From positions 1 to 64,000 of the forward strand of contig JANEZZ010000799.1 in assembly GCA_026122225.1 (NCBI GenBank): 64,000 bases of DNA. Reading direction: 5' to 3'. The stretch comes from Heloderma charlesbogerti (Eukaryota > Chordata > Lepidosauria > Squamata > Helodermatidae). The notes beneath the pieces were generated by a model. The model was not told the origin of the DNA. It saw only the letters and a list, made by a program, of their open reading frames with translations, and did no database searches. The stretch's first letter is position 1; each line of letters starts with the position of its first letter. Both the position numbers and the translations under genes were made by a program. This document shows, piece after piece, positions 22,800-33,500 of the stretch.

Positions 22800-23629
22800 T
22801 GCACAAAGCGGATGCAGCCTTTTAGTTAGAAGGTTTTTTCCGTTGGTTTTTGCATCCCATTCGAGGGTGCTCATTTGCCTTATTTTGCGAAGAATCAGGC
22901 CTCCATCCTGGGCATGGGACACATAGTCCTTGAGAAGATCAACAAGGAAGTGCAGGCCCGTCAGGTACTAGGCCCTTTTTGTTGCCCAACTCTGCAGTCC
23001 CTGAGAGTGTTTCCCCCCCTCAGCCTTGTGCCTAAGAAGGTTCCGAAGGAGTTCCAATTTACACATAATTTGGCTCACCGATAGGGCAGCAGTAAATGAT
23101 GCCATCCTGGAGGATTTGTGGACAGTGTACTATGCGTCCTTCGACAGTGCTGTTCGAGTTGTTCGGTGCTGTGGTAAGGGCACATTGATGGGGAAATGTG
23201 CTATCAAGTCGGCCTTCTCCATGTGCACTGGGATGATTTTGATCTCCTGGGCTTTGCATTTCAGGATTGCTTTTACATCGACTGGGCACTTCCAATGGGG
23301 TGCTGTATATCATGCTCTGTATTTGAGTGATTCTGGAATGGGCTTGGAGACAGTGAACAGGTTCTGCCAATTCTGTGCAGTATTTGGACAATTTTCTTTT
23401 CCATGGGGGAGCGCAGTCGGGCCAGTGTAGACAGTTCATGTTGGAGTTTGAGTCCTTAGCCAGTGAGCTGGGGGTCCCGCTGGCACAAGAAAAGATTGAG
23501 GACCCTTTGTCAGTGTTGATGTTTCTTGGCATTCAGCTGGATTCAATTGCACAATGTCATAGCCTCCTGAAAGATAAATTGGATACCCTGAGAAGGATAG
23601 TCTCTGTCCATTCAGCATGAAAGGTCTCC
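22800..23629 (+). pseudogene. DIRS RT remnant
   Basis: The piece VLGPFCCPTLQSLRVFPPLS leads to LVPKK (23026 region), then YASFDSAVRVVR and KSAF (motif A region). The expected Y-L-D-D-F-L active-site block reads YLDNFLF (23381-23401), with the second aspartate replaced by N. That change and several frame shifts make it inactive. LAQEKIEDP and FLGIQLDS follow, as in DIRS RT. Confidence 0.75.
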
Positions 23630-24044
23630 TAGGGATGTTTGAGAGTGGGGTGCAGTCTGGCAGACCCCCCCACTCGCCAAGCCACTGCCACTTACTGGAC
23701 CTGTTTGCGGGGTGCTTACGTGGTCTGTAAGCGCTGTGGGGCTGCCTGTCCCCTTAGTGAGATGCCATTTTGTGTAAAATTGGTGGCTCGGGTTTCTCCG
23801 TAAAAGTAATGATGTGTAAATGGGAGCCATAAAGGGGTCATTTACGCAACGTTACTTTTATGGAGAAACCCAAGCTGCCTTTTTTATGCAAAATGGCAGC
23901 TCACTGAGGGGATGGGCGGCCCCATGGTGCTTGCTGGGCATTCACTGAATTGTCCAGGGGCTTTCGCTGTGTGGCAAGTGGGCATGGGCAGCAGCTTGGT
24001 GAGTGCCCAGTGACCATGAACGGAGGTGAAACCACCCATCCCTA
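23630..24044. mobile_element. Non-autonomous hAT element inside DIRS
   Basis: Ends TAGGGATG and CATCCCTA; flanks AGGTCTCC (23622-23629) and AGGTCTTC (24045-24052) match at seven of eight bases. The core is one long palindrome: arms about 23750-23822 and 23839-23911, sharing CTCCGTAAAAGTAA-like and CCATTTTG blocks around a 16-base loop. DIRS coding similarity resumes right after the insertion. Confidence 0.88.
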
Positions 24045-24720
24045 AGGTCTTCCTGAGACAGCTAGCTACAGGAGCAAATGGGACACTTGAACATCACCTG
24101 TGTGATGCCATGAAGGGGATTAAGTGCCCCCATCATCACATAAGGGTCACTGCTGAGGTGAGGAATGACCCTGAGGCATGGGTGAACTTCCTTGACCATT
24201 ATAATAGGTTTCCTTTTGGAGGCAGGATTTGTTGCTTGAAGCTGAATTGCAAATACATTCTGACGCCTCTGGCTCATATGACTTCAGAGTCATGTTCTGG
24301 GACTGATGGTGTGCACAGCAGTTGCTGAGCCATTGCAAAGATTCAGGGATTATCAGAGACCTGACCTTCCTACAGCTGTTTCTTCTAGTAGTGACGCCTG
24401 GATGTGGGCGGACCTCCTCTCCAATTCTTCAGTCCAGTTTTGGTGTAACAACCAGGCCACCATCCACGTAGTGATTTCACTGTCCTCTAGAAACCCTTGC
24501 GTTGGCTAAGTTTATGAGTAGTCATTGATTCCACTCCAACCTTACGTTTTTGCCCACCACGTTCCTGGTCTGGATAATGGAATTGCTGACACATTGTCAC
24601 AGAACCAGATGTCCAGATTTGAGAAGCTGGTCTCTACGGCCAGGCAGCACCCAGATCCAATGCCAACGGTGCTTTGGGATCTTGGAGAGGCAAGGCGGTG
24701 GAAGCCGTAATGCATTCATT
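24045..24720 (+). pseudogene. DIRS RNase H remnant
   Basis: Continues the DIRS polyprotein after the hAT insertion: FLRQLATGANG, PHHHIRVTAEVRND and AWVNFLDHYN are characteristic, then DAWMWAD and the HHVPGLDNGIADTLSQNQ block in later frames. Several stops are present. Confidence 0.7.
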
Positions 24721-25578
24721 GGCTCCCACCACTTGTACAAGCTATGCAAGAGCCGGTAGGAAATTTAATGTTTTCAGGTCTGAATGCGGACTCCCCTCTT
24801 TGTGGCCCATTCCTGTGGGCCATCTTTTGGAATTTTGCATGGCTTTGCATCGCTAGGGCCTGTCTATGTGGACGTTGCAAGGTAAGCTGGCTGGCTCGGC
24901 CTTTGCAGCAAAACGGAATGGTGTGGAGGTACTGCTGATTTTAGGATATGGAGAATGTTGGAAGGATGGTCTAGGTCCCTTCCCCAGCAACCTGATAGGT
25001 GATACCCCACCGCCCCTGACATCCCTCTTTGGCTGAAAGGGCAATGAACGGTGCTATGTTTCCCAAATATGAAAGCACTCTATTTCATGCTGTGGCACTA
25101 TCTCTTTTGTGGCCTTTTGAACTGGATTGGAGAGGTTTTAGTGGGATCCAAATATGACAGCTCTGGCAGGGCCCTCCAATTTTCCGATGTCAAGGTCACC
25201 CAGGAGAGAACGAACTTACTACACTGTAGATGGTCCAAAACAGATCAAAGGCACCGTGGTTCAGTGGTATCACTGGAGGAGTCTCACTGGGTAAAAATCT
25301 GCCCTTTGGCAGATCTGGAAGCATTTTTGCATCTTAGCAGTAACATATCTGGGTTTTTGTTCTGTCATGTGAGTGACCTTCCCCTCACCGGACACGGATT
25401 CTGGTCAGTGGCTAAGAAGGCCTTCCAAGCCTTAGACCTGGGTGACTGTCAGTTTGGTATGCATTCATTCCACACTGGTGCAGCTTCCACAGCAGTGGCT
25501 GTGGGGCTGGATAATGCCAGAATCTGGGCCATAGGGAGATGGAGATCTAGGGCTTTTAAGGCCTATATTCGGAAATAA
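24721..25578 (+). pseudogene. DIRS tyrosine recombinase remnant
   Basis: The last 175 codons (25051-25575) are open and match the C-terminal catalytic half of DIRS recombinases. H138 of the H-x-x-R box is kept but the R position is H141 (HSFHTGAA). GRWRS at 162-166 and the presumed nucleophile Y172 remain. The first arginine, expected around FGFLR, appears replaced (LLNWIGE). Two of the catalytic residues therefore look lost. The N-terminal part upstream of 25051 is frameshifted. Confidence 0.75.
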
Positions 25579-25738
25579 GGCAAAGTGAGTTCCATTGTGT
25601 TCTGTTGATGTTTCCAGTTCTTGTTCTTTTAGCAGGTCACTGGAGGAGTCTGTAGCCTGTGAGGATCATCATCTGTTGGTACACAGTTGGGGCTCAGCCA
25701 GTTAGCCTCCATCCAGTGAGTAGGCAGGGCATGTTCAG

Positions 25739-26248
25739 TAGGGATGTCAGAGGATTCTGCCACGGATCTCAGTGAGGCCGAATGCCAGTGCATTCAGCCC
25801 CCTGAAATCCGTGGCGGAACGAAGCCCTCCCGCCGCCCCCCCCCACGAAAGGCGCACGAAACGGAGCGCTTACACGGTGCCATTTGTGCTGCTTTGCGAA
25901 TGGAGGCTGCATCTGTGGCTGCCATTCGCTTCCCCATTTTTGCCGTGATAGGCTACGTAAATACTTACGTAGCCTATCATGGCTAATGCAGGGACGCCAT
26001 TTGCATATAATATATGTAAATATTTACGTAGCCTATCACGGCAAAAAAACAGGAACGCAAATGGCGGCGGTGGCTGCCGCCGCCATTTGCATCCGCAGGC
26101 TCTGTATGCCTGTGAATGCACCTGGCCGGCGGCTCTGCGGAGTTTATGCGGAGCTGGCTGGGTTAGGATTTCGGGGGGAGGTGCAGAGCACCTCCCCCCC
26201 ACTGCGAATGACCCCTTCAAAACGGTAAGGGACTTTCGCACATCCCTA
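25739..26248 (-). mobile_element. hAT-A copy 1 (palindrome array)
   Basis: Ends TAGGGATGT and ACATCCCTA. In reverse it aligns with the left ends of 28566 and 46486 (GGGATGTGCGAAAGTC, then a G run and GAGGTGCTC). Interior: a 32-base near-palindrome with ACGTAAAT at 25947-25978, a second AT-rich palindrome around 26005-26035, and a GC-rich one at 26059-26088 (AAATGGCGGCGG..CCGCCGCCATTT). GCATGTTC (25729-25736) and GCATGTTG (26249-26256) resemble a target duplication but two extra bases sit on the left. Confidence 0.8.
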
Positions 26249-26256
26249 GCATGTTG

Positions 26257-27693
26257 TCATGACGTCTCCTCCATTTCAACCCAGCTTGGTAGTGGGTCTG
26301 GCCCAGGTGTTGGTGACGTGGGGCTTCTGAAAGGGAAAGCCCTAATCTTGTAGGCTAGATGGACTTTGAGACCACATGGAGGAAGTGGTGAACTAGACCA
26401 CCTACATATCAGACCATCTACATATTGTGGTCTAATATGTTGCCTTGGCATAGGTGATGTGAGGGTAGGGATCCTTGGAGTTTAAATAGGGCTAGGAAGA
26501 AGGTGGACAAAGGAATTAGACTGGTGTTATAGGATTGCCATGGTAGACTGCTCCTGCATCCTGAAATTCAACTATCTAGGGTTCTTTCTTTCAACTATTT
26601 ACTGGGCTGATCACCTGTTGGATACAGGTGATGACATCTTTTTGCAGGTTCTGCATGTAGGGCTGCGGGATTTTATCCTGGGCAGGTGGGGGTAGGGTGC
26701 CAAAGCTGAGGTAGCAATGCTGGCATGGAAGCTAATCTTGAACGTCCTGGTTATTTGTCATATCCAAGGGACACTGCCCTCTGCTGCCCCTTGAGCACCT
26801 CTTCTCATGATATAAGAAAAGTCACTGACAAGCCCCATCTGGCCCCTGTCCTGAGTTTTCATGCCTTCTCCTCTTCTCTCCAGTAGTCGGTCTTGGGGTG
26901 CCAAGATGCATCATTATTACATGGCCATGTGGCCAGGAATGATTGCATATGCCTCTCGGGCATCTTGTCATTTTGCAGGCAGTCAGTCTGACCCAGAAGA
27001 CTCCATACACAAAGCACTGGTCTACTGGGTGAATTTCGAAGTGCAGGTGTCAATCATGACAGTCCCTGTAGCCACGCCTCCAAGGAGAGCCTAAACATGC
27101 AGGCAGTTGTGCTGATTCATGGCAACAAGCCAGTTCCAGCAGTTGTCATCTCCACCAGGGACAGGTCTTTTGCAAAGCAAATAGGTCTCAATTGCCCATC
27201 AAGGCCAGGCCATCACAAAAGACTTTGCATTGCAACAGGGATTGCTCATTCATTCCCTCCACCCTGACCCCACCAGCTACTGTGAGGATTGCAGCTAAGC
27301 TCAGATGTCACAGGACTGTCTGAGCGGGTGGCAGATGATGTCAGAATCCCTGCTATTCAAAAAGTGCCTGCACTGCATCCCTAAAAGCCCCGGCTCCACT
27401 ACACACTTGGCGCGAAGCAGCAACAGGTTGGGCAGCAGTCCTGGCCAGGCGAATGGCAGTGCAGCAGAAGTCTGTGCAGCAGTATAGAGACATTTGGGGT
27501 ATTCTCTGATCTTGCACTCCTCAGGTTCTTCTGCTGGGAGACTGTGCTGGTGGTGGTGGTATGGGCAGCAGATCATCCTTGGTGATATTTACAAATCATA
27601 CCTAGAATCAAAACTAAAATCACGAGACTATTTTTCCCCAATAGACATACAGCTCCACACAAATATGTGCATTATAAGAAAAACAAACAAACC
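26257..27693. other. No recognised feature; possibly DIRS 3' flank
   Basis: No repeat or exon recognised. GCTGCGGGATTTTATCCTGG near 26663 has the feel of retroelement 3' sequence but I cannot place it. Confidence 0.3.
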
Positions 27694-28145
27694 TGTTGTG
27701 AAGGTTTGAGGCCTACAGAGGCAAGGGAAGGAAAAAGGTCAGGCTAAGAGGCCTGGAGTTTTTGTTGGGAGGGGGTATTCCTGAGATGAGTAGTTTCATT
27801 TCCTGGGTTAAATTTCATTTCTTCAGGTTTGGAACAATACCTTTCTGTTTTGAGGGAGGAGGGTACATAAAGACCGTGAGAGAGCCAGTAAGAGCAGAGA
27901 CAGCTAGAGCCTGAAGTGAGAGCAGAGTCTGAAGAGTGAGCAAGAAGAAGCAGCCCAGAAAAGTCTATGTACAGCTAGGGTAAAGGAACTTGCGTTTTGC
28001 AACGTTTAATTTCTCTTAATGCCTTTTATATCACCTAGTGCTATTCTGTAAATAGCTTTAGTTGTGATTTGCTTGCTTTAATTTGCCAGTAAACTGCTGT
28101 GGTTAAACCCCAAGTGTCTGAAGTGCCAGTCACCCCACGTCTACA
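27694..28145 (+). repeat. Possible solo LTR
   Basis: Begins TGTTGTGA and may end CGTCTACA. A TATA-like GGTACATAAAGAC is at about 27861, and a block rich in AGAGCAGAG lies downstream. No poly-A signal or target duplication is secure. Confidence 0.3.
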
Positions 28146-28203
28146 GCCTAAATCCCATGTTACTGGGAAAGGGGAAGATAAAAGAAGGAAGGTGGGACTC
28201 TTA

Positions 28204-29351
28204 GGGAGAAATCCTATGGGGATAGTCAGCCGCCTCCAAACTTGGAGGGGACCACCTATCCGATGCATGGCAGGAGGAGGGTGGAGGGGATAATCTCTTC
28301 CACGCTGCAGCCGCCCTGCAGTTGTGGCTAGACGGCCAATTTCGGCTGTCTAGCTGTGGGACATTGGAGCACGGTGGCAGGGGGAGACCGGACGACACAT
28401 AGGAAGTGTCGTGCCAGCACTTATGAACTCCCCCCGCCCTGCCCCTGGGAACACCCCCTTTCCCATTGCTCCACACTGTTCTTACAAGTGTGGAGCGCAT
28501 GGATGATCCGTGCTGCCTACGAGGCGGCAGGGGAGGGGGTGGGGAGGTGGTCCTCTAGGAACTGATAGGGATGTACGAAAATCACTTACCTGTTCGCGGA
28601 TTATGCTGATGGTGGGGGGGGGAGGTGCTCCGTTCCTCCCCCCCGGAAACCTCCTTGGCCGGCTACGCTCCGCAGCGGCTCCGTGGAGCAGCCGGCCAGG
28701 TCCAGCCAGGCCAGAGCCATCCGCAGCTGGATTTCCAGCTGCAGAGGGCTCTGGGGAAAAAAAACAAAAAACCCTGCATACACAAATGGCGGCGGCTACA
28801 GCCGCCGCCATTTGCATTCCTTATTTTTGACATCTTAATCTACGTAAATATTTACGTAGACTAAGATGGCGAAAATAAGGGGAACGCAAATACCGTAGTG
28901 GACGCTATTTGCGTTCCCCTTATTTTCGCCGTCTTAGTCTACGTAATTATTTACGTAGACTAAGACGGCCCAAAATAAGGAACGCAAATGGCGGCTGCGG
29001 CATTTGCGTATGCCTTTTTTTTTTTTTACCCAGATGTTTTAGGCTACATAAAAACTTACGTAGCCTATCACGTCGGTGTAAAAAAACACACAAAAGAACC
29101 TGCAGATGGCGGCGGCAGCAGCCGGTCAGAAGACCAGCCGCCGCCGCCCGGAAGATCCGCCCCAGGTAAGTCTCGTCCCGGGGGGATCTGCGGGGGGGCG
29201 GGGGGCAGGCCGTTCTGCCACAGATTTCGGGGGGCCGAATGCACTGGCATTCGGCCTTCCCGAGATCCGTGGAGGAATTCTCTGCCATCCCTAGGAACTG
29301 ACCAATTCCATGGCCATCTAGCTGCTGTCTAGCGGCAATAGGATTGCACCC
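28204..29351. mobile_element. Harbinger-like element carrying hAT-A copy 2
   Basis: Left end GGGAGAAATCCTATGG and reversed right end GGGTGCAATCCTATTG are terminal inverted repeats; TTA flanks both sides (28201-28203 and 29352-29354), the 3-bp duplication expected of PIF/Harbinger. Without the nested hAT it would be about 412 bp and non-autonomous. Confidence 0.7.
28566..29293 (+). mobile_element. hAT-A copy 2 (palindrome array)
   Basis: Ends TAGGGATGT and CATCCCTA, with perfect 8-bp GGAACTGA on both sides (28558-28565, 29294-29301). Interior palindromes in order: a GC one at 28784-28813 (AAATGGCGGCGG..), an AT one about 28831-28868 centred on ACGTAAATATTTACGT, a GC/AT one around 28880-28920 (GGGAACGCAAAT..ATTTGCGTTCCC), and a 42-base one at 28928-28969. 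A fourth AT partial lies near 29041-29072. Near the right end GCCGAATGCACTGGCATTCGGC sits between CACAGAT and ATCCGTGG. Long open frames across it are by-products. Confidence 0.92.
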
Positions 29352-29389
29352 TTAAGGAGGCAAGAGATCTTTAAGGAGTTGCTCAGGGG

Positions 29390-30028
29390 GCCCAGCTCAT
29401 AAGGGGAACCCTGACCCTGTATTTCTGTAATGTACTCTGTGTGGGGTTTCCTCTGAAAACTGCTGAGAAACTTCAGCTGGTCCAGAATGCTGCAGCTAGA
29501 CTGTTGCCTAGAGCCCGTTATAGGGAGCATGTGACTCCCATGGTAGAACAGTTTCACCAGCTACTAGATTGCTTCTGGGCACAAAGTGCTGGTTATGACC
29601 TATAAAGCTCAGTCTGGCTTGGGACCAGGTTACGTGGAAGACTGCCTTCTCTCATATGAGCCTGCCTGGGTTTTAAGGTCTTCGGGGGAGGTCCTTGTCT
29701 CGGTCCCACCATGATCAGACTCAGAGGCATATTTGGTGGGGACGCAAGAGAGGGCCCTCTTACGTAGCTGCCACCAGGCTGTGGAACTCCCTGCTGTGGG
29801 AAGCTAGGTTGGCTTCTTCTCTGCTCGGAGGCAAAGACAGTTTTTTGCGGCAGGCTTTTGGCATATAAGCTGGTCTGTTGCAGAAGGGAGTCTTATTTCT
29901 TTTATTGTGTTTTTCACTGTGTTTTAATGGATCTGTTTAAGTTTTGTTTTTATTAAGGTGTTGTTTTTAATCGAGAATGTCTTGTTAGCTGCTTTGAGTG
30001 GCACTTTTGGAGATAGAAATTAATTAAT
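29390..30028 (+). mobile_element. CR1/L3-type LINE 3' end
   Basis: LQLVQNAAARLL is readable at about 29475-29510, with later pieces in other frames resembling the C-terminal domain of the same LINE. The AT-rich 3' UTR ends in a (TTAA)n tail at 30006-30030. 30029-30502 holds nothing recognised. Confidence 0.75.
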
Positions 30029-30502
30029 TAATTAATTAAGTAATAATACTACATACTTATTAAGCACTCTTTACTCAATTATTTTGCAGCAGAGAACTAA
30101 AGAAAGCTGGGTTCCACCCTTAAATTTAAATAAATTAATTTGTTGAAATAAATAAATGCATTTTCGCCTGAGCTAAGGACTCTTCTTGTGGGCAGGAGCT
30201 CTGATACGCACAAGTAAAACTCCTGTACCAGCAAATTTCTCTTTGTTCACTTCCATGTTAAGGAAAGCTATCCCCAGTGGTTCCCACCGCATGGACTGGG
30301 CTGTTCTGCTGTTGCAGTAACTAGGGTAGCCTATTTACATAATATGCATAAAGGTGTGCATATTCACATGAGAAGCACTGGATCAGAGGGAGTGTGTTTG
30401 GCGGGGAACACAGACAGTTCTCCAACTCCTTTGCATCTTCTAGTTCCTTCATATCCAAGATACTGGCTACAGGAGGGTTTGGGAGAAAGTGAAGGTGTGA
30501 TA

Positions 30503-30513
30503 GCATAATTGGG
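30503..30513. repeat. BovB target-site duplication, 3' side
   Basis: GCATAATTGGG, identical to 33734-33744, directly abuts the (TTG)n/(CAA)n 3' tail of the BovB element. Confidence 0.9.
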
Positions 30514-33500
30514 TTGTTGTTGTTCAGTCGTTCAGTCGTGTCCGACTCTTCGTGACCCCATGGACCATAGCACGCCAGGCCTTCCTGTCCTCCGCTCTCT
30601 CCCGGAGCGCGCTCAAGTTCATATTCATTGCATCCGTGATGCTATCTAGCCATCTCATCCTCTGCCGTCCCCTTCTCCTTTTGCCTTCAGTCTTTCCCAG
30701 CATCAGGGTCTTTTCCAGGGAGTTTTCTCTTCGCATTAGGTGGCCAAAATATTGGAGCTTCAGCTTCATTATCTGTCCTTCCAATGAGCACTCAGGGTTG
30801 ATTTCCTTTAGGATGGACTGATTTGACCTCCTTGCAGTCCAGGGGACCCGTAAGAGTCTTCTCCAGCACCACAGTTCGAAAGCATAAATTCTTCGGCGCT
30901 CAGCCTTCCTTATAGTCCAGCTCTCACAGCCATACATTACTACTGGGAAAACCATAGCTTTGATTAGACGGACCTTTGTCGGCAAGGTGATGTCTCTGCT
31001 TCTTACTATGCTGTCTAGGTTGGCCATAGCTTTCCTCCCAAGGAGCAAGCGTCTTTTAATTTCATGGCTACAGTCACCGTCTGCGGTGAACTTGGAGCCC
31101 AAGAAAGTAAAATCTGTCACTGCTTCCATTTCTTCCCCTTCTATATGCCAGGAAGTGATGGGGCCAGATGCCATGATCTTCGTTTTTTTAATGTTGAGTT
31201 TCAAACCAGCTTTTGCACTCTCCTCTTTCACCCTCAACAAGCGGCTCTTTAGATCCTCTTCGCTTTCTGCCATTAGGGTGGTATCGTCTGCATATCGGAG
31301 GTTGTTGATAATTCTCCCAGCAATCTTAATTCCGACCTCTGATTCATCCAACCCGGCATTTCTCATGATGTACTCTGCATATAAGTTAAATAAGCAGGGT
31401 GACAATATGCAGCCTTGTCGTACTCCTTTCCCAGTTTTGAACCAATCGGTTGTTCCATGTCTGGTTCTTACTGTTGCTTCTTGACCCTCGTACAGGTTTC
31501 TCAGGAGAAAGGTAAGGTGGTCTGGTACTCCCATCACTTTAAGAATTTGCCACAGTTTGTTGTGATCCACACAATCAAAGGCTTTAGCGTAGTCAATGAA
31601 GCAGAAATAGACGTTTTTCTGGAATTCTCTTGCTTTCTCCATGATGCAGCGAATGTTGGCGATTTGATCTCTAGTTCCTCTGCCTCTTCGAAACCCAGCT
31701 TGTACTTCCGGTAGTTCTCGGTTCGCATACTGCTGAAGCCTAGCTTGTAGGATTTTGAGCATCACCTTGCTGGCATGTGAAATGAGCGCAATTGTGCGGT
31801 AGTTTGAACACTCTTTGGCGTTGCCCTTCTTTGGAATTGGAATGTAAACTGACCTTTTCCAGTCTTGTGGCCACTGTTGAGTGTTCCAGATTTGTTGGCA
31901 TATTGAATGCAGCACTTTAACAGCATCATCTTTTAGGATTTTAAATAGCTCGGCTGGAATACTGTCATCTCCGCTAGCTTTGTTGTTAGTAATGCTTCCT
32001 AAGGCCCACTTGACTTCACTCTCTAGGATGTCCAGCTCAAGTTCAGTGACCACACTATCATGGCTATCAGGGACATTCAGATCTTTCCTGTATAGTTCTT
32101 CTGTGTATTCTTGCCACCTCTTCTTAATCTCATCTGCTTCTGTTAGGTCCCTGCCTTCTTTGTCCTTTATCATGCCCGTCTTTGCACAAAACGTTCCCTT
32201 GAGATCTCCAATTTTCTTGAAGAGATCTCTAGTCTTTCCCATTCTGTTGTTTTCCTCGATTTCTTTGCATTGTTCATTTAAGAAGGCCTTCTTGTCTCTC
32301 CTTGCTATTCTCTGGAACTCTGCATTCAGTTAGATATATCTTCCCCTTTCTCCCTTGCTTTTCGCTTCCCTTCTTTCCTCAGCTACTTGTAAAGCCTCCT
32401 CAGACAGCCACTTGGCTTTCTTGCATTTCTTTTTCTTTGGGATGGATTGAGTTGCTGCCTCCTGAACAATGTTACGGACCTCCGTCCATAGTTCCTCAGG
32501 CACTCTGTCTATCAGGTCTAATCCCTGAAATCTATTCCTCACCTCCACTGTATATTCATCAGGGATATGATTTAGGTCATACCTGAACGGTTTAGTGGTT
32601 TTCCCGACGTTCTTCAATTTAAGCCGAAATTTTGCAAGAAGCAGCTCATGATCTGAGCCACAGTCAGCTCCAGGTCTTGTTTTGACTGACTGTATGGAGC
32701 TTCTCCATCTTTGGCTGCAAAGGACATAATCAATCTGATTTCGATATTGACCATCTGGTGACGTCCATGTGTAGAGTTGCCTCTTGTGCTGTTGGAAAAG
32801 AGTGTTTGCTATGATCAGAATGTTCTCTTGGCAAAACTCTATTAGCTTTTGTCCTGCTTCATTTTGTACACCAAGGCCATGCTTGCCTGTTATCCCGGTG
32901 ATTTCTTGACTTCCTACTTTAGCATTCCAATTCCCTATGATGAAGAGGACATCTTTTTTTGGTGTTAGTTCTAGACGGTGTTGTAGGTCTTCATAGAATC
33001 GATCAACCTCAGCTTCTTTGGCCTCAGTGGTTGGGGCATAGACTTGAATTACTGTGATGTTGAATGGTTTGCCTTGGATTCGTACTGAGATCATTCTATC
33101 ATTTTTAAGATTGTACCCCAGTACTGCTTTTCCCACCCTTTTGTTGACTATGAGTGCTACTCCATTTCTTCTAAGGGATTCTTGCCCACAATAGTAGATA
33201 TGATGGTCACCTGAAGTAAATTCGTCCATGCCTGTCCATTTTAGTTCGCTGATTCCCAAGATGTTGATGTTCAATCTTGCCATCTCATGTTTGACCACCT
33301 CCAGCTTACCTTGATTCGTTGATCTGACATTCCAGGTTGCTAAACAATATTGTTCTTGACAGCATCGGATTTTCTTTTCACCACCAGACACATCCACAGC
33401 TGAGTGTCCTTTCGGGTTTGGCCCAGCTGCTTCACTCTTTCTGGCGCTACTTGGAAATACCCTCTGCTCTTCCCCAGTAGCATATTGGACACCTTCCAAC

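Larger units (their letters stand above)
22773..25578 (+). mobile_element. Degenerate DIRS-type retroelement
   Basis: RT, RNase H and tyrosine recombinase remnants appear in the DIRS order. Instead of an integrase, the 3' protein is a tyrosine recombinase. A hAT element splits it at 23630-24044. It starts abruptly against the gypsy-like RNase H. The sequence between 25579 and 25738 may be its 3' flank; the inverted or split terminal repeats of DIRS were not found. Confidence 0.75.

Noticed and set aside
25870..26353. Overlapping frames of 114-124 codons as genes
   Set aside because: They lie in hAT-A palindromes; symmetric sequence gives open frames on both strands.
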